25,768 nt of DNA from Ectocarpus siliculosus (lineage: Eukaryota > Sar > Phaeophyceae > Ectocarpales > Ectocarpaceae). Each line of letters opens with the position of its first letter. Within the stretch, counting starts at the first letter, position 1. The DNA is taken from positions 3,162-28,929 of the forward strand of contig FN648698.1 of NCBI GenBank assembly GCA_000310025.1, written 5' to 3'. A program made the position numbers and the translations under genes. The notes under the pieces were generated by a model. It was not told the DNA's origin. It searched no databases and saw nothing but the letters and a program-made list of their open reading frames with translations. Of the stretch, positions 1 to 9,102 are shown piece by piece.

Positions 1-685
1 AACGCCCAGCTCATTTGATATTGTTCCTGCAAAACCACCGGTCTCCTGAGCCCTCAGTGCCTTTCGGAACCACTCCTCGGCATCCTTGCGGCATCCGGCC
101 GCTTGCGCACAGAGTCCGTAAACGAGAAAGGTCGTAGATATTTGCACGACGCCAGCACCTTCGTCGGGAAGCGGAAGCTGCATACCGGGGCGGGCCATTT
201 CACCCAGTTGGCGACCAACATCACCACCCTCCCTGTAGCGCCCCTGTGCTCCAAGACTGCTCCTGATGTACAAGAGGACTACAATCTGCACCTCAGGGTG
301 GCACTCCCCGTGATTGTTACACCGATCTAACACCTTCCTCAACAACGATTCTTGTTCGACGAACTTTGCGTCGAGCTCGTATAGCTCGCAAACAACATGA
401 ACAGCAACAACGTTCGAACGATCTGTTGAGTCCATGCTCACCAGCTGATCGTCATATGGCCGAGAGGCCCACCACCCCTCGCCCCCCACCTTTTGCAAAG
501 CCCGCCAGATAGCTAGTAGCGCGTACGCGTCGACGCTGACCGCAAGGTCCAAAAGAGAGACGTGGGAAGTCCACCTTTGAACGGCCGGGTTGCGAACTTC
601 TCCCCAACCCTTGAGCTTACCCCTCGCGAAGTCCGCGTGGGCATCGTGCAGGCGGTACCGCCCAGACATGTCTGCTCGAAGAACA

Positions 686-693
686 CCCCCCCC
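686..693 (-). other. frameshift at a G8 run in the NB-ARC gene
   Basis: On the minus strand, reading ...PISILER enters eight G and leaves into a wrong frame. Shifting by one base gives VLRADMSGRYRLHDAH, the expected continuation of the winged-helix region. One base fewer in the run would restore the frame. Homopolymer slippage or a read error would both produce this. Confidence 0.75.
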
Positions 694-901
694 TCTCCAA
701 GATCGATATCGGTCCCGCTGCGGCCTCTTCGTCGTCCAGAAGCACAGCTGCGTCCGACTCTTGGAAGGAATGGCCATTGGGGAACACCGCGAGCATTGCA
801 TACAGCTCCTGCGCCAGCGTGTCTTCCCTTCCGAGGTACTTGAAGCGGGTACGAAGAACCGCGAGCCTGTTGATGTCGAGGTCGTTCACCGCGTCAGCAT
901 T

Positions 902-904
902 TCA
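902..904 (-). other. in-frame TGA in NB-ARC exon 2
   Basis: The codon after DVRGHAQF is TGA. The same frame resumes with NADAVNDLDINRL and the conserved winged-helix part, so this is a nonsense lesion inside one exon rather than a natural end. No convincing splice pair removes it. Confidence 0.8.
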
Positions 905-2403
905 AAATTGCGCATGACCCCTTACGTCATCCATCTGGGCCGTGATTTCTGCCACAACACCCGCCCACGCCCTGCTGCTCTTGGGTGCGCAGTTGTCTAC
1001 GGTACGCACAGAGCTCCAGCTCCCCACGAAGGCGATGTCCATCGCCACATAGCCACATACCTCCAATACTTTCATCGCGACATCACACAAGCTTTGGCCG
1101 GGCGGCAGCCTAGCCGCGCCTCGTAGCACATTCTGCGCCTCCATCTTTTCCAGCCTGTCGACGAACACCCTCTCGTTGGGCTCGACCATGGAGGGGTTTC
1201 GGGCGGTCAGGAGAATCCACATGCCCGTCTCCCTCAACTTCTCGACCACTGGCGGCTCCCACACATCGTCGGCCACCACACGGCACTTCAGCGACTCCTG
1301 CTCCACAATTTTCTTCACGTAGCTCTCGCCGTCCTCGCCAATACCTGGACCATCGACATAAGATTTCAGCACTTCCTCGTGGAGCGCCTTGGCCAACTTG
1401 CGCATCAGAAGTGGTAAGCGGTCTGCGACCCCTGCCCCCTTGCCCACCCGCAGCCACACCACACCGTCAGAAAAGCGCGCCCTTAGGCGATCCAGGCGCG
1501 TACCTGCCTGTTCCTCATTCTCTCGAGCAAGGGGGTGGATCGGGCCCTGCCGTTCTCCCACCATGGCGGCGGCGGCTGTGGTTTTGCCCGCGCCGCTCCG
1601 CCCCCCTAGTGCCGCCACTGCTGGCCCTCCATCCCCACCGAGGATATCGTACACTCTGTCCACCACCCCATCGCGCATGGTGTGCCATGACTGGCCCATC
1701 GGTACGCCCGGCGGCACAGGTGCTAGCTTGGGTCGTGGTTGCAGGCGAGCCTATACAAGAACGGGCAGGGTGAGACGGAGAAAGAATGTTTTGTCTACAG
1801 CTTTGTCGTGATGTAGCATAAGAGGTTTCGCTGAGGTCCAACTCCGACCTTGCGGTTAAACACAGAAACAAACGCGCAGGGATCAAAAACTAGCTTTGAG
1901 GGGTCATGGTCCCGCATATCGACACTGTTTTCCACCAGCGATCGGACTCCAAAAAGAGTAGGCAATCTCACCAAAATCTCCCCTACTTGCTGCTGCATGA
2001 GGTTCCCCACTTCCACGACCCCTGCGGCTGTAAGATCGTCAATTGCGGTGCTGATTCTCTTTTCCAGATCTCGGATGTCTTCGTCGTCTTTTTGGAAATG
2101 CGTTAGCCGGGTGCAGCAACTTTTTTTGCCGTAGCGTTCGGCCACTTCCTCGAGCTCTTTGACACAATCTTCGAGGGGAGAGACGTTGACCATCAGGGGC
2201 GTCGGACCCTTGAGCTTCTCGACCACTTGCACCGTGATCCCGCAGCACCTCTCGCAAAGCTTCTCCAGCTTGGCTTGGTTGTCACTGGCCTTGTCTACCA
2301 TATCCTTGGCATTGAGCACCGCTGTGCAGAGACCACCCACAAATGGAATATCCTCACCGATCTTGAGAATGCTTGTCGTAACCTCAATCACTTCCGTAGC
2401 CAT

Positions 2404-2557
2404 GATCGAAACGTACCTGGAATTGTAGTATGCACAGGGAGGGAGGCATTGTTTCAATTCGGCACAGAGTTATGTTGATGGAGAGAAGTGTTTGTGGGTC
2501 TACGGATATGGTCGGACATGGGTGCTCACACGTTTTTGTGATACACAGATTGTAAGA
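2404..2557. other. 5' flank of the NB-ARC gene; no feature seen
   Basis: This short spacer lies between the NB-ARC start codon and the retrotransposon LTR. I see no TATA box or repeat. The retrotransposon sits about 155 bp upstream of the start codon, so it may have replaced distal promoter sequence. Confidence 0.4.
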
Positions 2558-2742
2558 TGGTAGAGGCTACCAGTAGTACGGGGGGGCGTGATGATACCTG
2601 GTAAACGAGGGCCATTCGTGCTTGGTGTGCTGCATGCAGCCACTCCCTCTTACGCCACGCCCTGGTGCAGACGTTGCCTCGTCTCATGAAGTTAATACAA
2701 CACTCAAACAAGTCTACTCGGTAAGTACGCGGTAAGGCTGCA
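2558..2742 (+). repeat. 5' LTR of the copia element
   Basis: About 185 bp, matching 8175-8307 along its length apart from a ~50-bp stretch missing from the 3' copy. It begins with a small palindrome (TGGTAG AGG CTACCA) and ends TGCA. Just inside is a 12-base palindrome ACTCTATAGAGT. I could not identify a primer-binding site by tRNA complementarity. Confidence 0.7.
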
Positions 2743-2787
2743 AGCACTCTATAGAGTTTTTGTCCCTCGAGGGAAGCCGCATCGAGG

Positions 2788-4235
2788 ATGAGTGTCGACG
2801 GCGCTGCAGGAGCGGGGGAAGAAACCCGGCTCTTGCACCCGCCCGCCGGAAAACAGAGGCTTGCGAAACTTGATGATCAAGTCTCGCACTTGGTGTCCAT
2901 GATGAGTGCATCGATGAAGAAGAAGGAGCCTGGCGACATATTGGCGGACGACGCCAGTAGGGGCGGTGGTACTACCGCCCCAGAGGGCCAACGAGAGACG
3001 CTGCTTCCGCAGAGCGGGAGCAGGCCCTTTTTCAGCGACGAGCGGACAAGGACCGCGTCAGCTGCTGGAGAGCGGCTGGACCAGCAGATCGGGAGCGAAT
3101 CCTGAGGTACCAGCCAGAGTGGGGCCGGGCGTAGGACCGGACAGCGGGGAAGCGAGGGGGTTAACCCCCCCAGGTGAGATACCCGTGATTCGAGGCAATG
3201 GGGAATACCTCAACGGCTTCAGCGTTAGCCATAAAAAAAGAGCGACCGTAAATGCCCCGCTTCCAGACAAAAAGAGTCGCAGCCACGGATTTGATTCGTG
3301 AAGAAAATCATTCACCCAAGCCGCAAAGATCATCGACTTGGACGGATAGCTTATTGGAGATACAGAGAGGCATGGTTCCGTGGGCGAACCAAACTTGCCG
3401 ACTCCTGAGGTACACGAGGGCCGAGGTCCAACGAGGGCTTCAGGCGTTCCGTTTATCACTACTGCTGTGGTAAAAGAAGCTGACAAAGCGATCATCAGTA
3501 ATTGACAAGGCGATCATCAGTACTTGTATGTCGGCGAAGGAGGTCCTCACGGAACTAGACAAGGTCTACGACACAGAGTCACTTGATGAGGAAGATGTCC
3601 GGCTTTGCGATCCTCACGCACAACAGCAACCCCGTCGAGCACCTCTACAGACTCGAGCTACTGTATGCCCGCCTACGCGAAAAGGGGTTCAACTCTGAAC
3701 AATCCCTCTTATTCGCCCACTTCATTGTTTTCCCCCCACCAGAGTACCAACAAGCGAAGTTCCTGTTGGAGACGGCGCTGGATAGGGCCGAGATCGTCAG
3801 GATCGTCAGCACCGTGCACGCCAGCCTCCCGGAGGGGAGGAAGGCCTCGAAGGGTCAGCTGAAGGCGGAGCATACTTTCCTCGCGAGCGACGGTAGCAGC
3901 GGGGGAGGAGCGCCGGGCTGCGGCAACAGCGGCCGCCGAGAGGGTAGCGGCGGCGGCGGCGGCGGCGGCGGCAACCAGAAGGGGAAAGGAAGTGGCGCAA
4001 AGGCTGGAGGTGGCAGCAGCAGTGGTGGGGGCGGTGGCGATGGCAGCAGCGGCGGAGGCGGTGACAGCGGTGCGGGCAGCATGCGCTGTCGCTGCTTCCG
4101 GTGCGGAAGGAAGGGTCACCAGATGGCTGCCTACACCGAGAGCGAGCCCGTGCGATGCGAGAAGTGCAGGGGCTTCGACACGACAAAAGCAAGTGCGGGT
4201 CCGAGGAGGCGGTGCCCGCGGTGGAACTGCTGAGC
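2788..4235 (+). pseudogene. copia gag region, broken
   Basis: An ORF starts at 2788 (MSVDGAAGAGEETRLL) and runs to 3105. The coding signal then continues in another frame (about 2966-3478) with in-frame stops at 3299 and about 3353. It passes through a frame reading STCMSAKEVLTELDKVYD (about 3510-3600) and reaches the ORF at 3583-4233. That ORF has the typical gag helix region (VEHLYRLELLYARLREKGF). A long Gly/Ser linker encoded by a GGC-rich microsatellite (about 3895-4080) follows, then two CCHC knuckles. The first reads CFRCGRKGH but has Tyr (codon 4131-4133) where the last Cys belongs. The second (CEKC at about 4156) loses its frame by one base before its His and Cys. Gag would form the nucleocapsid, but this copy cannot make an intact one. 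Confidence 0.75.
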
Positions 4236-4244
4236 GTGGACGCC

Positions 4245-4935
4245 GCCGTGCTGGACGTGGGAGAGGAGGAGGTGGTGGTCCGTGAAGTCACAGGCGAGTG
4301 GACCAATAACGTTGTCAAGGGGTGTAGAGTAGGCCAGGCGGCAAAGGTTTGTGGCCGACACCGGCGCAACCACCCACATGTTCCTGAATGTTGAGGCATT
4401 CGATTATTACCAGGTGTGATAAACGTTTGAACGTCGCCGCTGGAAAGAAACTCTTCTCCATCGTAGGGTACGGCGACGTGAGGGTGACCATTGGTTTTCG
4501 CGACGGGGCCGCAGACCTATTGCTAAAACGGGTCACACGCGTCCCCGAACGCAACTTCAACCTTGTGTCTCTCACGGCTCTTCTCAAGCAGACAAAGGGC
4601 CACTTGGTCGCAAACGAGCAATAGTTGGAAGCGTTTGTCGGGGGAGGGGAGTGGGTGTACTCCCTCCATGGGTTGACCTGTTTGTCTAGACTGGTTACCG
4701 CACACACCGGGTAGGGAACATGCCTGTGCCGCCATTGATCCTGGCAACGCGAAAGCGACCAGCACCCCTGTTTACATCAATGCTGTCCACCGCGCGCACG
4801 GCCACTCCCAAGAGGCGCTGCTGAAAGAACACGGCGAGGCAACAAGGGACAACGCTGGTGGGCGAACTCCAGGAGTGCCTGGAGTGCTCGACGGCGAGGG
4901 GCTTTCAAGCCCATCGCAACAAGACGTCGACCCGA
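4245..4935 (+). pseudogene. copia protease and integrase zinc-binding remnant
   Basis: At 4348-4411 a frame reads FVADTGATTHMF, the aspartic-protease active site of Ty1/copia (DTGA followed by TTH), ending at a TGA. The next frame (4388-4624) reads SIVGYGDVRVTIGF and then RVPERNFNLVSLTALL, the usual protease to pre-integrase stretch ending in the VP..NL motif. From about 4775 to 4930 come AVHRAHGHSQEALLKEHG and, one frame over, GELQECLECSTARGF, which together fit the HHCC zinc finger at the integrase N-terminus. At least three frame changes are needed to connect these pieces. Confidence 0.75.
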
Positions 4936-5832
4936 GCACCGCTGCCTCCCATTGCAGAGGAGGAAGAGGAGCTCACAACTGGGGAGCACGAGGGCGGGGA
5001 GGGCGCGTCATGCCACGGTGGACGGAGGGCGGAGGGAGAACCTGAGGATGGAGGACCAGGTTTCAACCTTGACATGATGCCAGCCCCGGGGCCCGCGGGG
5101 CCGCCGGCGTGCGATACGCCGGCGGCGTCGGTGCGCTGCCAGCCGCGCCCCAGGAGTCGGGCGCGGGCGACGCAGGCGATGGCGCCCCCTCGAGCAGGTA
5201 GGGCGCGAGCGTCACCCCCTCTACCACGTATGCCGGCATGGCCGATGTGGGCGGCGGCGAGGACGACCGCCGCCGCAGCAGCAGCAGCCGCGGTAGCGGC
5301 GGCGACAGCGTCAGTGTCAGCGTCAGCGACAGCGGCAGCGACAGCGGCAGCGACAGCGGCAGCAGCAACAGCAACAGCAGCGACAGCGAGACAGATCTCC
5401 AGGCGCTCCGTGGCCAGAGGCCCGGACGCTCGCCCACTTCGACAAGCCGGCGGAACTCACCAGCCGCCGCACCAGGGAGAAACCTCGCCGAAAACCGAGG
5501 TACGAGTCGCCGCCGTCGCCGGCAAGTACCGAAGCCCTGCTCGCCTCGGTGGTGATCTTGCCCACGAACAGCACGGAGGAGTTCACCCGCTGGATGCTCG
5601 CGTCGGTACTTCACGTGGCGGAAGGGCTGGAGGAGAAGGTGGTGCGAGAGTTGCTGTGCGAGTGCACGGAGGAGGCCAACATCGCGCGCCAAGAGGCGGA
5701 AGACTTCCTGCTGGGAGCAGAGGACCTAATGCTCAACTCCCCAGACGCCTTTCGCGACAGTTCTGGCGTCACTCGAGCTGAGCACACAATCCCCCATAGG
5801 CAAGCGTCCGAGCGACGTAGAACCACCCCCCC
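4936..5832 (+). pseudogene. copia linker between integrase finger and RT; integrase core absent
   Basis: After the HHCC remnant, the frame from 4858 goes straight into an acidic stretch (AEEEEELTTGEHEGGEG) typical of the spacer before RT. The DDE catalytic core, normally about 150-200 residues, is missing. An Arg/Ser/Pro-rich stretch and an AGC/GAC microsatellite follow. From about 5400 a third frame reads LAHFDKPAELTSRR and continues to TNSTEEFTRWMLASVLHVAE, ending at 5836. The function of this last part is unknown. Confidence 0.5.
5262..5395 (+). repeat. AGC/GAC trinucleotide-hexanucleotide microsatellite
   Basis: A run of CAGCAG and GACAGC-type units inside the retrotransposon linker. It gives poly-Ser/Asp, poly-Ala or poly-Arg/Gln depending on frame, so the ORFs crossing it are not evidence of a gene. 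Confidence 0.8.
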
Positions 5833-6576
5833 ATGACCGAAGCCGGCGTTGTCAAGTCTGTGTACAGAGAGGGGTGTGAACAGGCTATGAGGGAAGAGTT
5901 TGATGGGCACTTGGGCACGGGAACGTTTTCGTTTGTAGATGGCACGCCAGCGGGGCGTAGGCCTGTGAGCTCGAAGTGGTGTTCCAGTTGGAAGAAAAAC
6001 AAGGAAGGGAAGATTGAAAACTTCGAAACGCGTCAGGTTGCTGTAGGGTTTTTTCGCAAATCCCGAACGTGGACTATTTCCATTTGTCTTCCCCTTGGCA
6101 CATCATCCGCATCCACTAAACTGATGCTTGCGGTAGCCAATGAGAAAGGCTCCGGGTTAGCAGTACATGAGGCTCCCCGCTGGGTGCGGGGAAAAATCGC
6201 ACAAAATCGTGAGGGCTGAGCGTGCCATTTACGGTTTGAAGCAGAGCGGTAGGCAGTGGGGGTACCACGCTGCTGATACGCTAGTCGAGAACGGGTTCGA
6301 GCAGTGCAAGGCGAACCCGCAAGATGGGATGATGAAGTCGTGGTGATGATCATCGTGATCTACGTGGATGACATTTTGGTGGCTGGGTCTGACGAGGATT
6401 GCATGGAGTTGCTCGCTTCTCTGAACAAGACATTCCCCACCAACGACCTTGGAGAGTGCGTGTGGTTTGGCGGGTGTGCCGTTGAGAGAGACGTAGAGGT
6501 TGGGGCTCTTAAAATCTCCCGAACCGCGTACATTGACAGCATGGTGAATCGCTTTGATGTACAATCAACCCCCCCC
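5833..6576 (+). pseudogene. copia reverse transcriptase, 5' part, broken
   Basis: The frame from 5833 reads EQAMREEFDGHLGTGTFSFV and SSKWCSSWKKNKEGKIENF, the start of a Ty1/copia RT. It then decays and shifts. A second frame (about 6188-6346) gives KIVRAERAIYGLKQSGRQWG, the conserved YGLKQ block, and ends at a TGA. A third (6304-6591) holds IVIYVDDILVAGSD, with the catalytic YVDD at 6361-6372, and continues to NRFDVQSTPP. The frame is interrupted in the Pro-encoding C run at about 6569-6576 by repeat X. The remaining sequence resumes at 8041. Confidence 0.85.
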
Positions 6577-7485
6577 ATGGTGGTCGAGTAGATTATGTTG
6601 TGCGGGGTCGAGAACCCTCACTCCGCGCAAATGGGATGATTGCACCACGTTGTCTTCAATTAAATTTGTCAAGCACCCTCGAGGCAGTTACACGTGCTTA
6701 CAACCGTCTCTGGAAGTGAAAGTACCAGAAAATAAACTAAGTCTATATTTTGTTTTCTTTCGAATTGCTTCATTATTTCTTCGGTTTCTAGGCTACGTGT
6801 TGGGGAGAGAGACGCACGAAACGCTCATCGTCTCTCCGGCCGCGTTAGCTGCGAAGGCCGGCGTCAACTCTTACAAATCCATCTCTCTCCCCACAAATAC
6901 TAGCCGGGGGACTACGACTGCAACCGCAGGAGTCCCAAAACTGACCAAGTCCTCAAATGGTACACACCATTCTACAACACCCGACTAGATACCGAATATT
7001 CCCGAACTTATGCCCCCACCTTCGAAAGAAAAGGGATGTGAGGGCGGGATTTTCTACACTGCCGCCGCTACTGCATTAGGCGGCTGCTGCTGTCCTTCTG
7101 TTGTTTCACGCGCTCTGTAGCTCTCACACGTTACCCGACTTTGCTACAGCCCCTGCGTGGACTCGATCACGGAATGACACCCCCAGCTATAAGACTACAA
7201 TAAAATGAAGCCAAATTCTAATTCGACTGTTACAAAATAAACACCAGTCTATTCTATCTGCTCGACGAACAAACCTTCCTATACGCAGCTGTCATCCGTA
7301 CGCAAGGAAGCAAGCACAAGATACCGAACACCCTTAGCAGGACGCAGCGCACCCTTCATCTCACGGCGCTTCCCGCTTGGTCATGTGAGAGCCTGGTCCG
7401 GTGAGAACCCGGCGTGCTCCGTCCCGGCTTTGTAGGGATGCGAGGTCAATGGTCTAACGACTACGGCATGTACGACTATGAGTAC
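6577..7485 (+). repeat. repeat X, copy A (longest)
   Basis: It starts ATGGTGGTCGAGTAG just after a C8 run in the RT frame and ends CGACTATGAGTAC, directly followed by another C run. The first ~165 bp and last ~205 bp match copy B closely. A middle block (about 6743-7280, ~540 bp) is absent from B, and a similar AAAATAAAC...GTCTAT motif lies at both ends of it. No protein domain was recognised in the middle block. It could be the LTR of another element or an unclassified short retroelement. Confidence 0.65.
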
Positions 7486-7650
7486 ACCCCCCCATCCCCG
7501 CTCCCCCCCCCCCCCCCCGGTGTTGCCATCGGGGTTACTTTCGTCGCTTGGTAACGACGTTGTTAAACAAGCCGATCACTTCGTGAGTTCGGCAACCAGG
7601 TTCCCGGACTTTATTTTTGCCTCTGTTTTTTGTTTTTTGTGGCAACCATA
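7486..7650 (+). other. spacer between the two X copies, with C16 run and hairpin
   Basis: It begins with ACCCCCCCATCCCCGCT, which resembles the RT sequence to the right of copy B (CCCATCCCAGCTTCC), then a C16 run at 7503-7518. A stable hairpin is possible at 7571-7593 (GCCGA...TCGGC with inner TCAC/GTGA). T-rich sequence leads into copy B. No ORF of note. Confidence 0.5.
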
Positions 7651-8033
7651 ATGGTGGTCGGGTAGGTTATGTTGCGCGGGGTTGAGGATCCTCACTCCGC
7701 GCAAAGAGGATGATCGCACCCTTTGTATTAAATTGGTCAAGCACCCTCCAGGCAGTTACACAGTGCTTACAACTGTCTCTGGAAGTGAAAGCACCAGAAA
7801 ATAAATGAAGTCATACGAAGCTGTTATCCGTACGCAAGGAAGTAAGCACAAGATGCCCAACACCCTTAGCAGGATGCAGCGCACCCTTCATGCGACTCGC
7901 CGAATACCTCACGGTGTTTCGCGCTTGGTCATGTGAGAGCCTGGTCCGGTGAGAACCCGGCGTGCTCCGTCCCGGCTTTGCAGGGATGCGAGGTCAATGG
8001 TCTAACGACTACGGCCTGTACGACTATGAGTAC
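7651..8033 (+). repeat. repeat X, copy B (short form)
   Basis: 383 bp, aligning with both ends of copy A but lacking its ~540-bp middle. Near its start, 7673-7703 is an almost perfect palindrome (TGCGCGG...CCGCGCA around TGAGGATCCTCA). It ends CGACTATGAGTAC followed by a C run and then the interrupted RT frame. Confidence 0.7.
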
Positions 8034-8174
8034 CCCCCCCCATCCCAGCTTCCTCTGGTGCCGACCTACTGTAGGACCGAAGCGAGATGACGAGAGTGGA
8101 GGGGAGTGGCCGGTGAGGGAGGCCATCGGCACTGTCGACGTTCTCGCGCCCAGAAGTCGCGTTCGCCGTACAAA
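8034..8174 (+). pseudogene. copia reverse transcriptase, resumed 3' part
   Basis: After the C run, the sequence reads PASSGADL in one frame, GPKRDDESGGEWPVREAIG in another, and LSTFSRPEVAFAVQM in a third. This is the RT to RNase H connection of Ty1/copia, following the STPP at about 6570. It stops at the 3' LTR, so RNase H is deleted. Confidence 0.7.
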
Positions 8175-8307
8175 TGGTAGAGGCTACTAGTAGAAGGGGG
8201 GGCCCGTGATGATACACCACGCCTGGTACATACGGGCGTTGCCTCGTCTCCTGAAGCTAATACAACACTCAAATAAGTGTACTCCATAAGTACGTGGTAA
8301 GGCTGCA
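8175..8307 (+). repeat. 3' LTR of the copia element
   Basis: It matches 2558-2742 from TGGTAGAGGCTAC to GGTAAGGCTGCA but lacks about 50 bp in the middle. LTR divergence and the indel indicate an old insertion. Confidence 0.65.
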
Positions 8308-8469
8308 CACAAGAAGTTCACACGGCAGCGCTGGAAATGAGTTTGCCACTTAAGGTACGTGTGGGTGTGAACCTTGAAATTTTCCGATGCGGTCTGATAC
8401 TTGTATGCTTCCAATGGGAATCAATCGAGAATACACAGGGTAGGCTTGAAAACAAGGCTTTGGAGGCAC

Positions 8470-8750
8470 ACTGGCGATAAAACGGCAAATCTACGAAAAA
8501 ACTCGGTCCCGGTACTCTAGGCAGGTAAATGACTCACCGTGGGCGTCTAGAAGTCTGCTGCGGCTGCCCTCCCCGCTCGAGCAGGGTTGCGGATAATTGA
8601 GGCAAAGTGCACTTCAAATTCTGTTCGGCCCCGGTGTGTGTAGCGTGGCGAAGAAACAAAGGAGATAGTCCGCTACCGCCAATCTACAAAGCACCTCTCC
8701 CACAGCCCCGCGCGATGATGGTGGTTCTCTCACGCTCTCTGCTGTTGGGG
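8470..8750. repeat. old duplication, unit 1
   Basis: It aligns with 9103-9416 from ACTGGCG...AAACGGC...CGAAAAA to GCGCGATGATGGTGGTTCTC. Identity is moderate with many small indels. Best-kept blocks are AAGCACCTCTCCCAC and GCGCGATGATGGTGG. No conserved reading frame was recognised on either strand. Confidence 0.65.
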
Positions 8751-9102
8751 ATTGCAGTAGGGCAATCGGGGGGGGGGCGGTGGTATTCGGCGTCACAATT
8801 TTTTCCGGTTGCGCGGCTTCGTCACATTATTACGCTGAAGCCTTAGGAGCTCGTGCATTGTGGTCGCTTCAGAGCAAATCTAAGCACGCCGGAGTGCAAT
8901 TCACGGCATCGCTGTCACACACGTGTGTACCGCGCATTCTTCTTCCTGGCTGCTCGAAGTATATACATGTAACGATGCAGGAAAATCAAGCACGCCGAGA
9001 AAAATCAGAGTAACGAGCGAGGCACCACGTAACCACGTTGAACTTCGAAGTGTATATTATTTTTCTTGCCCTGAGATGACAAGTACAATTTCCTTCGCCC
9101 AT

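Larger units (their letters stand above)
1..2403 (-). pseudogene. NB-ARC/TPR (NLR-like) receptor gene, disrupted, 3' end beyond window
   Basis: Predicted exon 1 is 2403-1849 and begins MATEVIEVTT. It encodes a helical N-terminal domain. A 98-bp intron (1848-1751, donor AAG|GTCGGA, acceptor TTGTATAG) joins in phase 0 to exon 2, which starts at 1750. Exon 2 carries an NB-ARC ATPase: P-loop GRSGAGKTT, kinase-2 VVADDVW, RNBS-B-like WILLTARN, and a GLPL-position motif CGYVAMDIAFVG. A winged-helix part (YAMLAVFPNG, DAAVLLDDE, then YRLHDAHADFARGK) follows, and then TPR-like helices (AEEWFRKALRAQETGG) up to base 1. The frame is broken twice: TGA at 904-902, and one extra base in the G8 run at 693-686, after which 228 codons are open to the window edge. 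In plants and animals this architecture serves as a switch-type pathogen sensor. That role here is inferred. The domain assignment is secure. Pseudogene status rests on the two lesions, and the homopolymer one could be a sequencing error. Confidence 0.85.
2558..8307 (+). mobile_element. degenerate Ty1/copia LTR retrotransposon
   Basis: The element is bounded by two related direct repeats (2558-2742 and 8175-8307), each starting TGGTAGAGGCTAC and ending GGTAAGGCTGCA, which fits LTRs with TG...CA ends. Between them, in Ty1/copia order, are a gag with zinc knuckles, a protease (DTGATTH), an integrase zinc-binding remnant, and a reverse transcriptase with YGLKQ and YVDD. The integrase catalytic core and RNase H are not found. 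Frameshifts and stops occur throughout. A different repeat, X, occupies about 6577-8033 and splits the RT frame. No matching target-site duplication is evident: the flanks are TAAGA before the 5' LTR and CACAA after the 3' LTR. The copy cannot move by itself. Confidence 0.85.

Noticed and set aside
2405-2420. Splice-donor-like CAG|GTACG just upstream of the NB-ARC start codon
   Set aside because: It lies only about ten bases before the ATG, so using it would remove the start codon. Upstream ORF extension to 2457 has no family support.
4858-5781. 307-codon ORF in the retrotransposon as an independent gene
   Set aside because: It starts with the integrase zinc-finger remnant and then runs through an AGC/GAC microsatellite and wrong-frame sequence. 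It is part of the decayed element.
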